From the NCBI RefSeq assembly GCF_003261175.1, contig NZ_QLNP01000105.1:124001-188000 (forward strand): 64,000 bases of DNA, written 5' to 3'. How positions within the stretch are numbered: the first letter of the stretch is position 1; the number at the start of each line of letters is the position of its first letter. The stretch is from Arthrobacter globiformis. GTDB taxonomy: Bacteria > Actinomycetota > Actinomycetes > Actinomycetales > Micrococcaceae. Below the pieces are notes generated by a model, which was given only the letters and a program-made list of their open reading frames with translations, ran no database searches and was not told the origin of the DNA. A program made the translations under genes and the position numbers. Shown here in pieces: positions 39,435 through 47,924 of this stretch.

Positions 39435-39990
39435 CCGCAGGCGGCGCCACGTCACCAAGCAATGTGCGGACAGGTTTCGGGAGGCTCTGTGTGCCGGCCC
39501 TGGCGCTACACCCGGCGCTCACGGCAGCCTCGGCGCCCAAGGCGCCGCTGACCCCGGGAACGCAGGGGACGACGTCGGGCAACGGGGGAGTGCGGTCGTG
39601 GAGTTCACGTTCCTCGGACTGCTCCTCATGGTTCCCGTGGTGTACTTCATCATCACTGTTGGCCAGCTTCAGGGCGGCTCGTTCGCCGTGGTGGGCGCAG
39701 CGGACCAGGCCGCCAAAGTCTTCGTGGCCCAATCAGATGCAGCGTCGGGCCGGGCGGCCGCTGAGCAGGCCACCATGGTGGCCCTTGCTGACTATGGCCA
39801 TCCCGCCGGGAACGCCAGCGTCGAGATCCACTGCGACTCCGGCGGCGACTGCACCGCGGCGGGCTCGGCGGTCACCGTCACCGTCCGCCTCACCGTGCCG
39901 CTTCCGCTCGCCCCCTTCGGAGAGGCGCTGCGCCTCAACGCCGGCCAGCTCAGCGCTTCGGCCACCCAGGTTGTGGGCAGGTTCCGTTGA
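39415..39990 (+). CDS. TadE/TadF-like pseudopilin
   Basis: A 191-residue protein with a long Arg- and Gly-rich N-terminal region (1-55), then the TadE motif QRGSAVVEFTFLGLLL with a membrane helix at about 60-82 and an outer domain. It is a minor pilin candidate. The ATG at 39415 lies within the preceding gene; a GTG at about 39451 is an alternative, and the N-terminal 50 residues have no family match I can see. Its stop overlaps the TTG of the next gene (TTGA). Confidence 0.82.
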   Translation: MPRSPADRRRRHVTKQCADRFREALCAGPGATPGAHGSLGAQGAADPGNAGDDVGQRGSAVVEFTFLGLLLMVPVVYFIITVGQLQGGSFAVVGAADQAAKVFVAQSDAASGRAAAEQATMVALADYGHPAGNASVEIHCDSGGDCTAAGSAVTVTVRLTVPLPLAPFGEALRLNAGQLSASATQVVGRFR

Positions 39991-40469
39991 CGCCTCCTGC
40001 AGCCAACCGTACCTCCGCCGGGCCTGCGCGAACCAGCCGCGATGAGGGCGGGCAAATGACAGTCCTCATCATCGGGTTCGTCATGCTGGCCCTGTTGGTC
40101 AGCACCGTAATCATGGCGGCGTCCAGCCTCTACATCGAGCACAAGAAACTCCTGTCGCTCGCGGACGGCGCCTCCGTGGCGGCCGCCGACTCCTACACGC
40201 TTGGCCAGGTGGAAACGACCAGCGGCACTCCGTCGGCACTTCTGAACGGTGACAGGGTCCGGAACGTCGCCGCCGATTATCTCAGCCGCAGCGGCGCCTT
40301 CGGACGCGTCGACGCACTGGCCGCCGCGGCGGGAACAGGGACGCCGGACGGTTCCACCTCCGTCGTGGTCCTCAGCGCCACCGTGCACCCGCCGGTGGTC
40401 AATTTCCTCATCCCGGATGGCATAACCATTGCCGCCACGTCCACCGCACGCTCCCGGCTGACCCGGTAG
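39987..40469 (+). CDS. TadG-like pilus-associated protein
   Basis: A 160-residue protein with the motif DEGGQMTVLIIGFVMLALL and one membrane helix (about 23-48), then an outer domain. The GQMTVL start is typical of the N-terminal putative Flp pilus-assembly domain of TadG-like proteins. It lacks a von Willebrand A domain found in larger TadG proteins. The TTG at 39987 overlaps the previous stop. It closes the second Tad operon; prfB follows 60 bp downstream. Confidence 0.83.
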   Translation: MTPPAANRTSAGPARTSRDEGGQMTVLIIGFVMLALLVSTVIMAASSLYIEHKKLLSLADGASVAAADSYTLGQVETTSGTPSALLNGDRVRNVAADYLSRSGAFGRVDALAAAAGTGTPDGSTSVVVLSATVHPPVVNFLIPDGITIAATSTARSRLTR

Positions 40470-40528
40470 CCCAAGCGGCCGGTTCCCCGTCAGGCCGGTG
40501 AGGGTGGATAGCGTACGCTTAAACAACC

Positions 40529-41644
40529 ATGGCTCAAATTGATTTTGCTGCAGAAATCCGCGCGCTGCGCGGCACCTATACCTCCATCGAAAAGGTCACC
40601 GATGTCGAGGCGCTCAAGGAAGAGATCGCAGAACTGAGCGAGCGGGCCGGCGAGCCGGACCTGTGGGATGACCCCGCGGCCGCCCAGGTTATTACCTCGC
40701 GGCTGTCGCACCGCCAATCCGAGCTGGAGCGGCTGAACACGCTGGTTTCCCGCATCGACGACCTTGAGGTGCTGGTGGAACTCGGCCAGGACGAGGACGA
40801 CGCCGACTCCATGGGGGAGGCTGAGACGGAGCTTGAGTCCATCCGCAAGTCGCTGAAGGACCTCGAGGTCGTCACCCTGCTCTCCGGCGAGTACGACGAG
40901 CGGGAAGCCGTGGTTACTATCCGCTCCGGTGCCGGCGGCGTGGATGCCGCGGACTTCGCCGAGATGCTGCTGCGCATGTATCTCCGGTGGGCAGAGCGCC
41001 ACGGCTACCCCACCACCGTCATGGACACCTCCTACGCGGAGGAGGCGGGCCTCAAGTCCGCCACCTTCGAGGTCAACGCGCCGTACGCGTTCGGCACGCT
41101 GAGCGTCGAAGCGGGAACACACCGCCTGGTCAGGATCAGCCCGTTCGACAACCAGGGCCGCCGGCAGACGTCCTTCGCTGCCGTGGAGGTCATTCCCCTC
41201 ATCGAACAGACAGACTCCATCGACATCCCGGACAACGAGATCCGCGTGGACGTCTTCCGCTCTTCCGGCCCCGGCGGCCAGTCGGTCAACACGACCGACT
41301 CCGCCGTGCGCCTGACCCACATCCCCACCGGGACCGTGGTGTCCATGCAGAACGAGAAGTCGCAACTGCAGAACCGCGCAGCCGCGCTGAGGGTGCTCCA
41401 GTCGAGGCTCCTGCTGCTCAAGAAGGAGCAGGAGGACGCGGAGAAGAAGGCATTCGCGGGCGACGTCAAGGCATCCTGGGGTGACCAGATGCGTTCCTAC
41501 GTCCTGAACCCCTACCAGATGGTCAAGGACCTCCGGACCGAGCACGAAGTGGGAAACACTACCGCAGTGCTGGACGGCGCCATTGACGACTTCATCGAAG
41601 CCGGGATCCGCTGGCGCACTGACAACCGCAACGCCGAACGCTAG
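40529..41644 (+). CDS. prfB: Peptide chain release factor 2
   Basis: A 371-residue class I release factor that reads UGA and UAA. It has the RF2 tripeptide SPF ([14 protein letters not shown]) and the universal GGQ in [15 protein letters not shown] near residue 250, which triggers peptide release. The frame is continuous from ATG to stop, so the programmed +1 frameshift found in many bacteria is absent, as in most actinobacteria. A TACGCT at 40514-40519 would start a transcript within a few bases of the ATG, so the message may be almost leaderless (inference). Confidence 0.96.
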   Translation: MAQIDFAAEIRALRGTYTSIEKVTDVEALKEEIAELSERAGEPDLWDDPAAAQVITSRLSHRQSELERLNTLVSRIDDLEVLVELGQDEDDADSMGEAETELESIRKSLKDLEVVTLLSGEYDEREAVVTIRSGAGGVDAADFAEMLLRMYLRWAERHGYPTTVMDTSYAEEAGLKSATFEVNAPYAFGTLSVEAGTHRLVRISPFDNQGRRQTSFAAVEVIPLIEQTDSIDIPDNEIRVDVFRSSGPGGQSVNTTDSAVRLTHIPTGTVVSMQNEKSQLQNRAAALRVLQSRLLLLKKEQEDAEKKAFAGDVKASWGDQMRSYVLNPYQMVKDLRTEHEVGNTTAVLDGAIDDFIEAGIRWRTDNRNAER

Positions 41645-41719
41645 GCGCACCCGCCCGGGCAAGGGACCCAATCCCGCGACACGCCCTCTGACTCCCGCCT
41701 GAGCGCGGTGGCCCGTGCG

Positions 41720-41725
41720 TATAGT
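41720..41725 (+). promoter_or_regulatory. Probable -10 element for ftsEX
   Basis: TATAGT fits a -10 element and lies 93 bp upstream of ftsE in the 174-bp gap after prfB. No good -35 element is visible at the right distance. Confidence 0.4.
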
Positions 41726-41818
41726 CGAGAGGCCGGAGCTCTTCTTCCCCCTAGAGAAAGCCCCCGCGCCGGTTGCAGACTATGCCCATAAAGCCGTGTC
41801 CTGCAGGGTTTTAGGGTC

Positions 41819-42643
41819 ATGATCCGTTTCGAAAATGTCACCAAGGTCTATGACCAGAAAGCCAGGCCCGCCCTGGATTCTGTCAGCCTTGAAATTGACC
41901 GTGGTGAATTCGCCTTCCTCGTCGGCGCGTCGGGATCCGGCAAGTCCACGTTCCTGCGCCTGGTCCTCAAAGAAGACCGCGCCACCTCCGGGATGGTCCA
42001 CGTCGCCGGCCAGAACGTCGCCAACATCTCCAGCTGGCGCGTGCCCCGCCTGCGCCGCGGAATCGGCGTGGTGTTCCAGGACTTCCGCCTGCTGCCGCAG
42101 AAGAACGTCTTCGCAAACGTCGCCTTCGCCATGCAGGTCATCGGCAAGAGCCGCAGCGTCATCCGCGACACCGTCCCCGAGGTGCTCAAGACCGTAGGCC
42201 TGGAGGGCAAAGAGAAACGCATGCCGCACGAGCTCTCCGGCGGTGAGCAGCAGCGCGTGGCCATTGCCCGCGCCGTAGTCAACCGCCCCGGCATCCTGCT
42301 GGCCGACGAGCCCACCGGCAACCTGGACCCCACCACGTCCATGGGCATCATGGGCGTCCTGGACAAGATCAACCAGAACGGCACCACAGTGGTCATGGCC
42401 ACCCACGACGACGACATCGTGAACGAGATGCGCAAGCGCGTCGTGGAGCTCAAGAACGGCAAAGTCATCCGCGACGAGGCCCGTGCCCTCTACACGTCGA
42501 TGCTGCCTGTGGTCGGCCAGTCCCGAAGGCTCAAGGATGCCAGCGGACGCGATGAGGCCGCGCACTCCGGCGGCCAGGCTGCGGGCCAACAGGCAGCACG
42601 CGAGCAGGCGGCGCGCGAGCAGGCGGGGGAGGGCCGGCTGTGA
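41819..42643 (+). CDS. ftsE: Cell division ATP-binding protein FtsE
   Basis: A 274-residue ABC ATPase that works with FtsX at the divisome to control wall hydrolases. Walker A is GASGSGKST near residues 37-45, the signature [14 protein letters not shown] and Walker [13 protein letters not shown]. Residues about 230-274 form an Ala/Gln/Glu/Arg-rich tail with repeated AAREQ units not present in typical FtsE (about 229 residues). The ATG at 41819 starts at [11 protein letters not shown], the usual FtsE N-terminus. The stop overlaps the ftsX GTG. Confidence 0.95.
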   Translation: MIRFENVTKVYDQKARPALDSVSLEIDRGEFAFLVGASGSGKSTFLRLVLKEDRATSGMVHVAGQNVANISSWRVPRLRRGIGVVFQDFRLLPQKNVFANVAFAMQVIGKSRSVIRDTVPEVLKTVGLEGKEKRMPHELSGGEQQRVAIARAVVNRPGILLADEPTGNLDPTTSMGIMGVLDKINQNGTTVVMATHDDDIVNEMRKRVVELKNGKVIRDEARALYTSMLPVVGQSRRLKDASGRDEAAHSGGQAAGQQAAREQAAREQAGEGRL

Positions 42644-43554
42644 GGCTCCAGTTCATCCTTGGCGAGATCGGCGGCGGACTGCGCCGCAACCTTTCGATGG
42701 TCGTCTCCGTGATCCTGGTGACCTTTGTGTCGCTGACCTTCGTGGGCGCCGCCGGCATGCTCCAGCTCCAGATCAACCAGATGAAGGGCTACTGGTACGA
42801 CAAGGTCCAGGTGGCCATCTTCCTGTGCGGGGAAGGGTCGACGGCGGCCGGTTGCGCCTCGGGACCGGTGACGGCGGAACAGCAGGACAACGTGCGGACC
42901 CTGCTGGAATCGCCAGCGGTGGCCCAGTACGTCAACGATTTCCAGTTCGAATCCAGGGACGACGCCTACAAGCACTTTAAGGAGCAGTTCTCGAACTCTC
43001 CGATCGTGGATTCGGTCACGCCGGACCAGCTTCCCGCCTCGTTCCGAATCAACATGAAGGACCCGGAGAAATACCAGATCATCAGCGAGACGTTCTCCTC
43101 GCAGCCGGGTGTTGAAACTGTCATCGACCAGCGGCAGGTCCTGGAGCGGCTCTTCTCCGTGATGAACGCGGCGTCCCTCGTGGCAGTGATCATCGCCGGT
43201 GTAATGACGGTGTGCGCCATCCTGCTCATCGCCACTACGATCCGGCTTTCGGCGTTCAGCCGGCGTCGGGAGACCGGCATCATGCGGCTCGTGGGCGCCT
43301 CGAAGACAGTGATCCAGCTGCCCTTCATCCTTGAAGGGGTGATCGCCGCGGTAATCGGAGCAGCCCTGGCCTCCGGAACGCTGTGGGCCGTGGCCCACTT
43401 CTTCCTGGGCGAATACCTGTCCAAGCAGTACCCCGATACGGCGTTCATTTCGCCGGCGCAGACGCTGCTCCTCGCCCCGGCGCTCGTCGGGCTGGGTGTT
43501 GTTCTGGCGGGTACTTCATCTCTGCTCACGCTGCGCCGATACTTGAGGGTGTAG
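42640..43554 (+). CDS. ftsX: Cell division protein FtsX
   Basis: A 304-residue membrane protein with an N-terminal helix (about 20-45), a large extracellular loop (about 50-170) and three C-terminal helices, the standard FtsX layout. The extracellular loop has two cysteines (FLCGEG and GCASG) that could form a disulfide. FtsX transmits ATP use by FtsE to a peptidoglycan hydrolase partner outside the cell. GTG at 42640 overlaps the ftsE stop. An M23 peptidase follows 3 nt downstream. Confidence 0.94.
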   Translation: MRLQFILGEIGGGLRRNLSMVVSVILVTFVSLTFVGAAGMLQLQINQMKGYWYDKVQVAIFLCGEGSTAAGCASGPVTAEQQDNVRTLLESPAVAQYVNDFQFESRDDAYKHFKEQFSNSPIVDSVTPDQLPASFRINMKDPEKYQIISETFSSQPGVETVIDQRQVLERLFSVMNAASLVAVIIAGVMTVCAILLIATTIRLSAFSRRRETGIMRLVGASKTVIQLPFILEGVIAAVIGAALASGTLWAVAHFFLGEYLSKQYPDTAFISPAQTLLLAPALVGLGVVLAGTSSLLTLRRYLRV

Positions 43555-43557
43555 GCC

Positions 43558-44967
43558 ATGCTCATCGAAGGAATGCCCATGACCAGGTCCGGCAGGCCCG
43601 TGCGACGAAGCCCGGGCGGGCGCCAGCGCAGGGTTCTTAGTGCCGCCGTGGCACTGGTGCTGGCCGCGAGCCTGGGAGCGTCGGCTCCAACCGCGTTCGC
43701 AGGCGACCTTGAAGACCAGCAGGCCGCCCTCAAAGCAGAAGCTGCCCGGGTCCAGCAGTCGCTCGAATTCGTCGACGCAAAGATTTCCAAAGCTGTCGGC
43801 GACCTGGTGATCTACCGGGGCCAGCTTCCGGCCGCGCAGCAGGCGCTGCTCGAGGCACAGGGCCGGGTGGCGAGTGCCGTCAAGGAAGTGGAGGCCCTCG
43901 CTGCCAGGGTGGATCTGGCCCAGCAGAACAAGGCCAAAATCACCCAGCAGTTGGATGCAGACAAGCAGAAGATCGCCAGCACGAAGAAGCTGATCGGCCA
44001 GATCGCGACGCAGGCGTACAAGTCCGGCGGCGTGCCGTCTGACCTCACCCTGTTCTTCGGTTCCAACAACACAGGCAGCCTCACTGACACGATGGACATG
44101 GCCGACCAGGCATTGCGCAGCCAGAACTCCGCAATGGACAAGCTCACGCAGCAGAACGCCACCAACGTTAACTCGCAAGCACGCCTGCAGGCGGTCGAAG
44201 CCGAGATCAAGGACCTCAAGGCCAAGGCCGATGCGGCGCTGGCCAAAGAGAAGGCCGCCCGCGACGAGGCCGCCGCCAAGAAGGCCAAGGTGGACAAGCT
44301 CATCGCCGACACCACCCGCCTGAACAACGAACTCGAGGCAGCCAGGCCCGGAATCCAGAAGAAGCTGGCTGGCGTCAAGGCACGCCAGGACGCCGTCGCT
44401 GCCGAAATCAAAGAGCGTGACCGCAGGCTGCGGGAGGCGTGGCTCGCCGAACAGCGGCGGATCGCCGCCGCTGCCGCCGCGGCGGCGAAGGCCAAGGGGG
44501 AGCAACCCCCGCCTTACGTGCCACCGGTGACCGGACCGCCGTCGGCCTTTGGCCTCCGCCACCCGTTCCCCGGCAGCGTACCGATCACCTCCGGTTTCGG
44601 ATGGCGGGCGACGCCGCCCGGCACCATCGATTTCTATGGTGCCGGTGGCTACATGCACACGGGCATAGACTTCGGTGCCGCTTGCGGCACGCCGGTGTAC
44701 GCGGCGGCGGCCGGCGAAGTTTTCTCAGCCGGCTGGGCGGACGACGGCGGCGGGAACAACGTTAAAATCTCGCACGGTGTGGTCCAGGGCAACTCGCTGA
44801 CCACGATCTACTACCACAACACCAGTGTGGTGGTCTCGCCTGGACAGCAGGTCAGCCAGGGCCAGCTCATCGCATACTCGGGCACCACGGGAAACTCCAC
44901 CGGCTGCCACTCGCACTTTGAGACTTGGCTGAACGGTGAAGCTGTTGACCCGATGCGCCTGCTCTGA
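43558..44967 (+). CDS. Secreted coiled-coil M23 peptidase, likely FtsEX-controlled
   Basis: A 469-residue exported protein: signal peptide (core AAVALVLAASLGA, cut near AFA), a long coiled coil (about 50-300, Ala/Lys/Glu-rich) and a C-terminal M23 (LytM) domain with zinc ligands in HTGIDFG and HSHFE. The layout is that of EnvC and other FtsEX-linked cell-separation factors. Unlike many LytM factors that are inactive, the zinc ligands are kept, so it may itself cut peptidoglycan. ATG 43558 has GAGGG 8 nt upstream; ATG 43579 with GAAGGA upstream is an alternative that shortens the N-terminus by seven residues. It directly follows ftsX. Confidence 0.92.
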   Translation: MLIEGMPMTRSGRPVRRSPGGRQRRVLSAAVALVLAASLGASAPTAFAGDLEDQQAALKAEAARVQQSLEFVDAKISKAVGDLVIYRGQLPAAQQALLEAQGRVASAVKEVEALAARVDLAQQNKAKITQQLDADKQKIASTKKLIGQIATQAYKSGGVPSDLTLFFGSNNTGSLTDTMDMADQALRSQNSAMDKLTQQNATNVNSQARLQAVEAEIKDLKAKADAALAKEKAARDEAAAKKAKVDKLIADTTRLNNELEAARPGIQKKLAGVKARQDAVAAEIKERDRRLREAWLAEQRRIAAAAAAAAKAKGEQPPPYVPPVTGPPSAFGLRHPFPGSVPITSGFGWRATPPGTIDFYGAGGYMHTGIDFGAACGTPVYAAAAGEVFSAGWADDGGGNNVKISHGVVQGNSLTTIYYHNTSVVVSPGQQVSQGQLIAYSGTTGNSTGCHSHFETWLNGEAVDPMRLL

Positions 44968-45028
44968 CCAGGGCAGGACCAGGCGGCAGCGGCGTCCTGA
45001 CGGCGCCGGCCCGCCGGTGCACCTGCCG

Positions 45029-45034
45029 TAGAAT
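45029..45034 (+). promoter_or_regulatory. Probable -10 element for smpB
   Basis: TAGAAT fits a -10 element about 60 bp upstream of smpB. No clear -35 element is present. Confidence 0.4.
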
Positions 45035-45094
45035 AGTAAGACTTTGTTCCGGTGCCGCCGGGACAGCCAGTACCGAGAACTGAGGAGTTGAACC

Positions 45095-45565
45095 GTGCCC
45101 AAAGAAAGTGGCCGAAAAGTCGTGGCCACCAACCGGAAGGCCCGGCACGACTACCACGTCATGGACACCTACGAGGCCGGGATCGCTCTCATGGGGACGG
45201 AGGTCAAGTCCCTCCGCGAAGGCCACGCTTCCATGGTCGACGGGTTCTGCACGTTCTACAACGACGAACTCTGGATGGAGGGCATCCACATCCCTGAATA
45301 CAACCAGGGAAGCTGGACTAACCATGCAGCGCGCCGGCGGCGGAAACTCCTGCTGCACCGCGAGGAACTCATTAAGATCTCGCACAAGGTCCGCGAATCG
45401 GGCTTCACCATTGTGCCGCTGCAGCTGTATTTCGTGGATGGCCGCGCCAAGGTGGAAATTGGCATCGCGCGCGGTAAGAAGGACTACGACAAGCGCCAGA
45501 CACTCCGCGAGCAGCAGGACAAGCGCGAGGCCCTCCGCGTCATGCGGGAACGCAATCGGCGCTGA
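45095..45565 (+). CDS. smpB: SsrA-binding protein SmpB
   Basis: A 156-residue OB-fold protein that binds tmRNA and brings it to stalled ribosomes. NRKARHDYHVMDTYEAGI and GTEVKSLREG are diagnostic, and the C-terminal tail is basic (KRQTLREQQDKREALRVM). GTG at 45095 follows GAGGAG about 8 nt upstream. The tmRNA gene lies 121 bp downstream. Confidence 0.97.
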   Translation: MPKESGRKVVATNRKARHDYHVMDTYEAGIALMGTEVKSLREGHASMVDGFCTFYNDELWMEGIHIPEYNQGSWTNHAARRRRKLLLHREELIKISHKVRESGFTIVPLQLYFVDGRAKVEIGIARGKKDYDKRQTLREQQDKREALRVMRERNRR

Positions 45566-45686
45566 GCCGGCGCGACGACACGCGGTGAACCATCAGGAAT
45601 GATTCGCCGCTGTGATGCGTTATGATTGATAGTCCGGCAGGGATCTGGTCCAGAACCTACGCTCCGCCGGTTTGGTAACAAAATAC

Positions 45687-46052
45687 GGGGATGATCGGTT
45701 TCGACGATGTTAGTCGCGACAGGTGAAGCGGGCCGAGGATGCAGAATTATCTCGTAAACGCTGTCTGCAAACCAATAAGTGCCGAATCTAAGCGCACTGA
45801 CTTCGCTCTTGCTGCCTAAGCAGTAAGACAGTCCGTCAGCCCGAGGTTGCTATCGCCCCGGATCCTGGCGTCATTTAGATAGCCACTGCTGTTTGCTCCC
45901 GTCATCGGAGTAAACGGGACTTTTAGATGACTGGGCCCGGATCAGCCGCCTGTTTGCAGGACGGCTGGGGCCGAGAATATCCGACGCAAACTGCGCCCGG
46001 AGAAGCCCTGACAACACGACATCGGACGGGGGTTCAATTCCCCCCATCTCCA
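45687..46052 (+). ncRNA. ssrA: tmRNA (ssrA)
   Basis: A one-piece tmRNA of about 366 nt. The 5' end GGGGATGATCGG pairs with 3' CATCTCC to make the acceptor stem, and GGGTTCAATTCCCCC is the T arm. The resume codon GCC at 45781 begins the tag AESKRTDFALAA, ended by TAA at 45817-45819. CCA is not encoded after the discriminator A at 46052. TATGAT at 45621-45626 may be the -10 of its promoter, so RNase P processing of a short leader is expected. It rescues ribosomes stalled on broken messages together with SmpB. Confidence 0.95.
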
Positions 46053-46072
46053 CTGAATCCCGTTACCCAACG

Positions 46073-46104
46073 GGGAATGCCCGGACCTAGGTCCGGGCAT
46101 TCCC
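46073..46104 (+). terminator. Terminator of ssrA
   Basis: A 32-nt perfect palindrome (two 16-nt arms, GGGAATGCCCGGACCT and complement) 20 nt after the tmRNA end, followed by TGTTTAAA. Confidence 0.88.
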
Positions 46105-46233
46105 TGTTTAAAGGTTCGAGCCCCTTGCCGTTCACCCACGGCGTAGCCCGTACGGGACTACCCGCCATCCCTGTGGGGTTGTGACTGGTATCACGAATCC
46201 AGCAGTTCGAATCCAGCGGTAGGGAGGCATGCC

Positions 46234-47217
46234 ATGTTTACGGCGGCTGCAAACGAACCGGGCCCCGTCGATGACGGCGCGGCCCTCGACTCCTATTCGG
46301 AGACGGTCATCAGCGTGGCCAAGACCGTCACGCCCCATGTGGCCGCCATCGAGATGACGGGGAACCGCCGCAACGGACGGTTCCGGGTCGGCGCCGGGTC
46401 CGCGGTCCTGTTCACAGAGGACGGCTACCTGCTGACCAACGCCCACGTGGTTGCCGGCACCCAGAAGGGCCGCGCCGTCTTCGCTGACGGCTCCGGCACG
46501 GACCTTGAAGTGGTGGGCGCGGATCCGTTGTCCGATCTTGCAGTGGTCCGGGGCCGCGCCCCGCATGTCGCTCCTGCGGAGTTCGGGGACGCCGAGTCAC
46601 TGCAGGTGGGGCAGCTGGTGATTGCCGTCGGAAACCCGCTGGGTCTCTCGGGCTCGGTGACGGCAGGTGTGGTCAGCGGACTGGGACGCGCCATCCCTGT
46701 CTGGGCCGGACGCAACCGCAGGGTCATTGAGGATGTTATCCAGACCGACGCCGCCTTGAATGCCGGCAGTTCCGGCGGGGCACTGGCGGACTCCCGAAGC
46801 CGGATCGTGGGAATCAACACGGCGGTGGCGGGTGCCGGGCTGGGGCTGGCTGTTCCCATCAACAGGACATCGCGCCGGATCATTTCCGCGCTCCTGTCGG
46901 ACGGCCGGGTCCGGCGCGCCTATCTCGGGGTGGTCAGCACCCCGATCCGCCTGGGCGCCAGCGAAGTGGTCCGCACAGGGCAGCGGGACGGGCTGCGCGT
47001 CGTGGAGGTGCTCTCCGGTTCCCCGGCGGAGCAGGCAGGTCTAAAGACCGGCGATGTGCTGCTGCGGGTAGGCTCCCGCGCCGTCAGCAATGCCGAGAGC
47101 CTGCAGAAACTCCTCTTCGCCGAGGCCATCGGCGTCCCGATGAACATAGCCGTGCTTCGTGACGGCCACTTAACCGACGTCGCGGCCGTCCCCGGCGAGA
47201 TGGCGGACTGGGGATAG
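46234..47217 (+). CDS. Trypsin-like serine protease with PDZ domain (HtrA-like), no export signal
   Basis: A 327-residue protein. The protease domain (about 20-205) has the triad H71 (TNAHVV), D101 (LSDLAV) and S180 in NAGSSGG. A PDZ domain (about 220-320) has SPAEQAGLKTGDVLL. HtrA proteases usually work outside the membrane, but this protein starts MFTAAANEPGPVDDG with no signal peptide or membrane helix, so it may be cytoplasmic, or an upstream start may be missed. The ATG has GGGAGG 6 nt upstream, which argues for this start. It is monocistronic after ssrA. Confidence 0.88.
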   Translation: MFTAAANEPGPVDDGAALDSYSETVISVAKTVTPHVAAIEMTGNRRNGRFRVGAGSAVLFTEDGYLLTNAHVVAGTQKGRAVFADGSGTDLEVVGADPLSDLAVVRGRAPHVAPAEFGDAESLQVGQLVIAVGNPLGLSGSVTAGVVSGLGRAIPVWAGRNRRVIEDVIQTDAALNAGSSGGALADSRSRIVGINTAVAGAGLGLAVPINRTSRRIISALLSDGRVRRAYLGVVSTPIRLGASEVVRTGQRDGLRVVEVLSGSPAEQAGLKTGDVLLRVGSRAVSNAESLQKLLFAEAIGVPMNIAVLRDGHLTDVAAVPGEMADWG

Positions 47218-47313
47218 CCGGGCCGCGGATACAGACTGGGCACTGACTCAGGAGGGGACACAAAACGGGCTGGCCAGGGAATCCTGGCCACCCCGTCCGG
47301 TGGTATTGGGCAA

Positions 47314-47448
47314 TCAGCGCTTCTTCAGATGCGCTACGGGGTCCACTGCTCCCTCATGCGGGGCCTTGGCCTTCTTGTCCGCGCGTTTCTGCTTGATGGT
47401 CTTGCCCGCTTTTTTCTGCTGTTGCTGGTGCGGCGATTTGTCCGGCAT
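47314..47448 (-). CDS. 44-residue Lys/Gln-rich basic small protein
   Basis: A short frame from ATG at 47448 to TGA at 47314 encodes 44 residues, starting MPDKSPHQQQQKKAGK and ending VDPVAHLKKR. It is strongly basic, with no hydrophobic helix. The revcomp GGGAGCACGCC precedes the ATG, giving a GGGAG-like site. The codons are of native type, and such short basic proteins recur in Arthrobacter relatives, but I cannot name a family. It may bind nucleic acid or be disordered. Confidence 0.6.
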   Translation of the reverse strand: MPDKSPHQQQQKKAGKTIKQKRADKKAKAPHEGAVDPVAHLKKR

Positions 47449-47539
47449 GGCGTGCTCCCTCGTCCGAGGGGCAGGAGGGTGCCCCTCCCTACGTAAATTA
47501 CGCCTGTTTCAGCCCAGATGTAACTGCCTGGTATGCCCG

Positions 47540-47902
47540 TCAGCCCGTGACGTCGGCTATTCCCACAAACCTGGTGCCCACGCCGTCGAACTCGCTCCGC
47601 ACGAAACCGGGCGCGGGCGAGGGAACCTCGGAGGGGCGGTGATGATCGCACACGACGTACGTGAAATCCGGCCACCATTTCTTGGGCCGGGCCGCCTCCT
47701 CGTAACCGCAGACCGCGCAGACGAGGTGCACCCATACCGGCCGCTTCCCTGTCCGGTTAGCGCGGGACTGGACGAGCCACGCAGGGGGATTGTCCAGCAG
47801 TTCGCCAAGCTGGGCTTCGGTCAGAAGCTTGGGAATGCCGTGGCGCTGCGCCATTTCCAGTGGTACATCCAAGGCAATTGCTGCGTCGCGTCTGCTGATC
47901 AT
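47540..47902 (-). CDS. Hypothetical protein with possible zinc-binding cysteines
   Basis: A 120-residue protein. The N-terminal half is helical (MISRRDAAIALDVPLEMAQ and ELLDNPPAWL), and the middle has CAVC at 62-65 and CDHH at 85-88, spaced like a small zinc ribbon. I do not recognise the family. ATG at 47902 is chosen; an in-frame ATG at 47926 would overlap the start codon of the divergent transporter. No strong ribosome binding site is seen for either. The divergent position suggests that it could share control with the transporter. Confidence 0.65.
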   Translation of the reverse strand: MISRRDAAIALDVPLEMAQRHGIPKLLTEAQLGELLDNPPAWLVQSRANRTGKRPVWVHLVCAVCGYEEAARPKKWWPDFTYVVCDHHRPSEVPSPAPGFVRSEFDGVGTRFVGIADVTG

Positions 47903-47924
47903 CCAGTCCACGATACGGTAAGTC

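Noticed and set aside
40529-40640. Programmed +1 frameshift in prfB
   Set aside because: The frame is continuous without an early in-frame UGA.
46104-46234. tRNA-like GTTCGA motifs (GGTTCGAGCC and GTTCGAATCC) after ssrA
   Set aside because: They resemble T arms or integration-site scars, but no cloverleaf can be drawn and no integrase is present.
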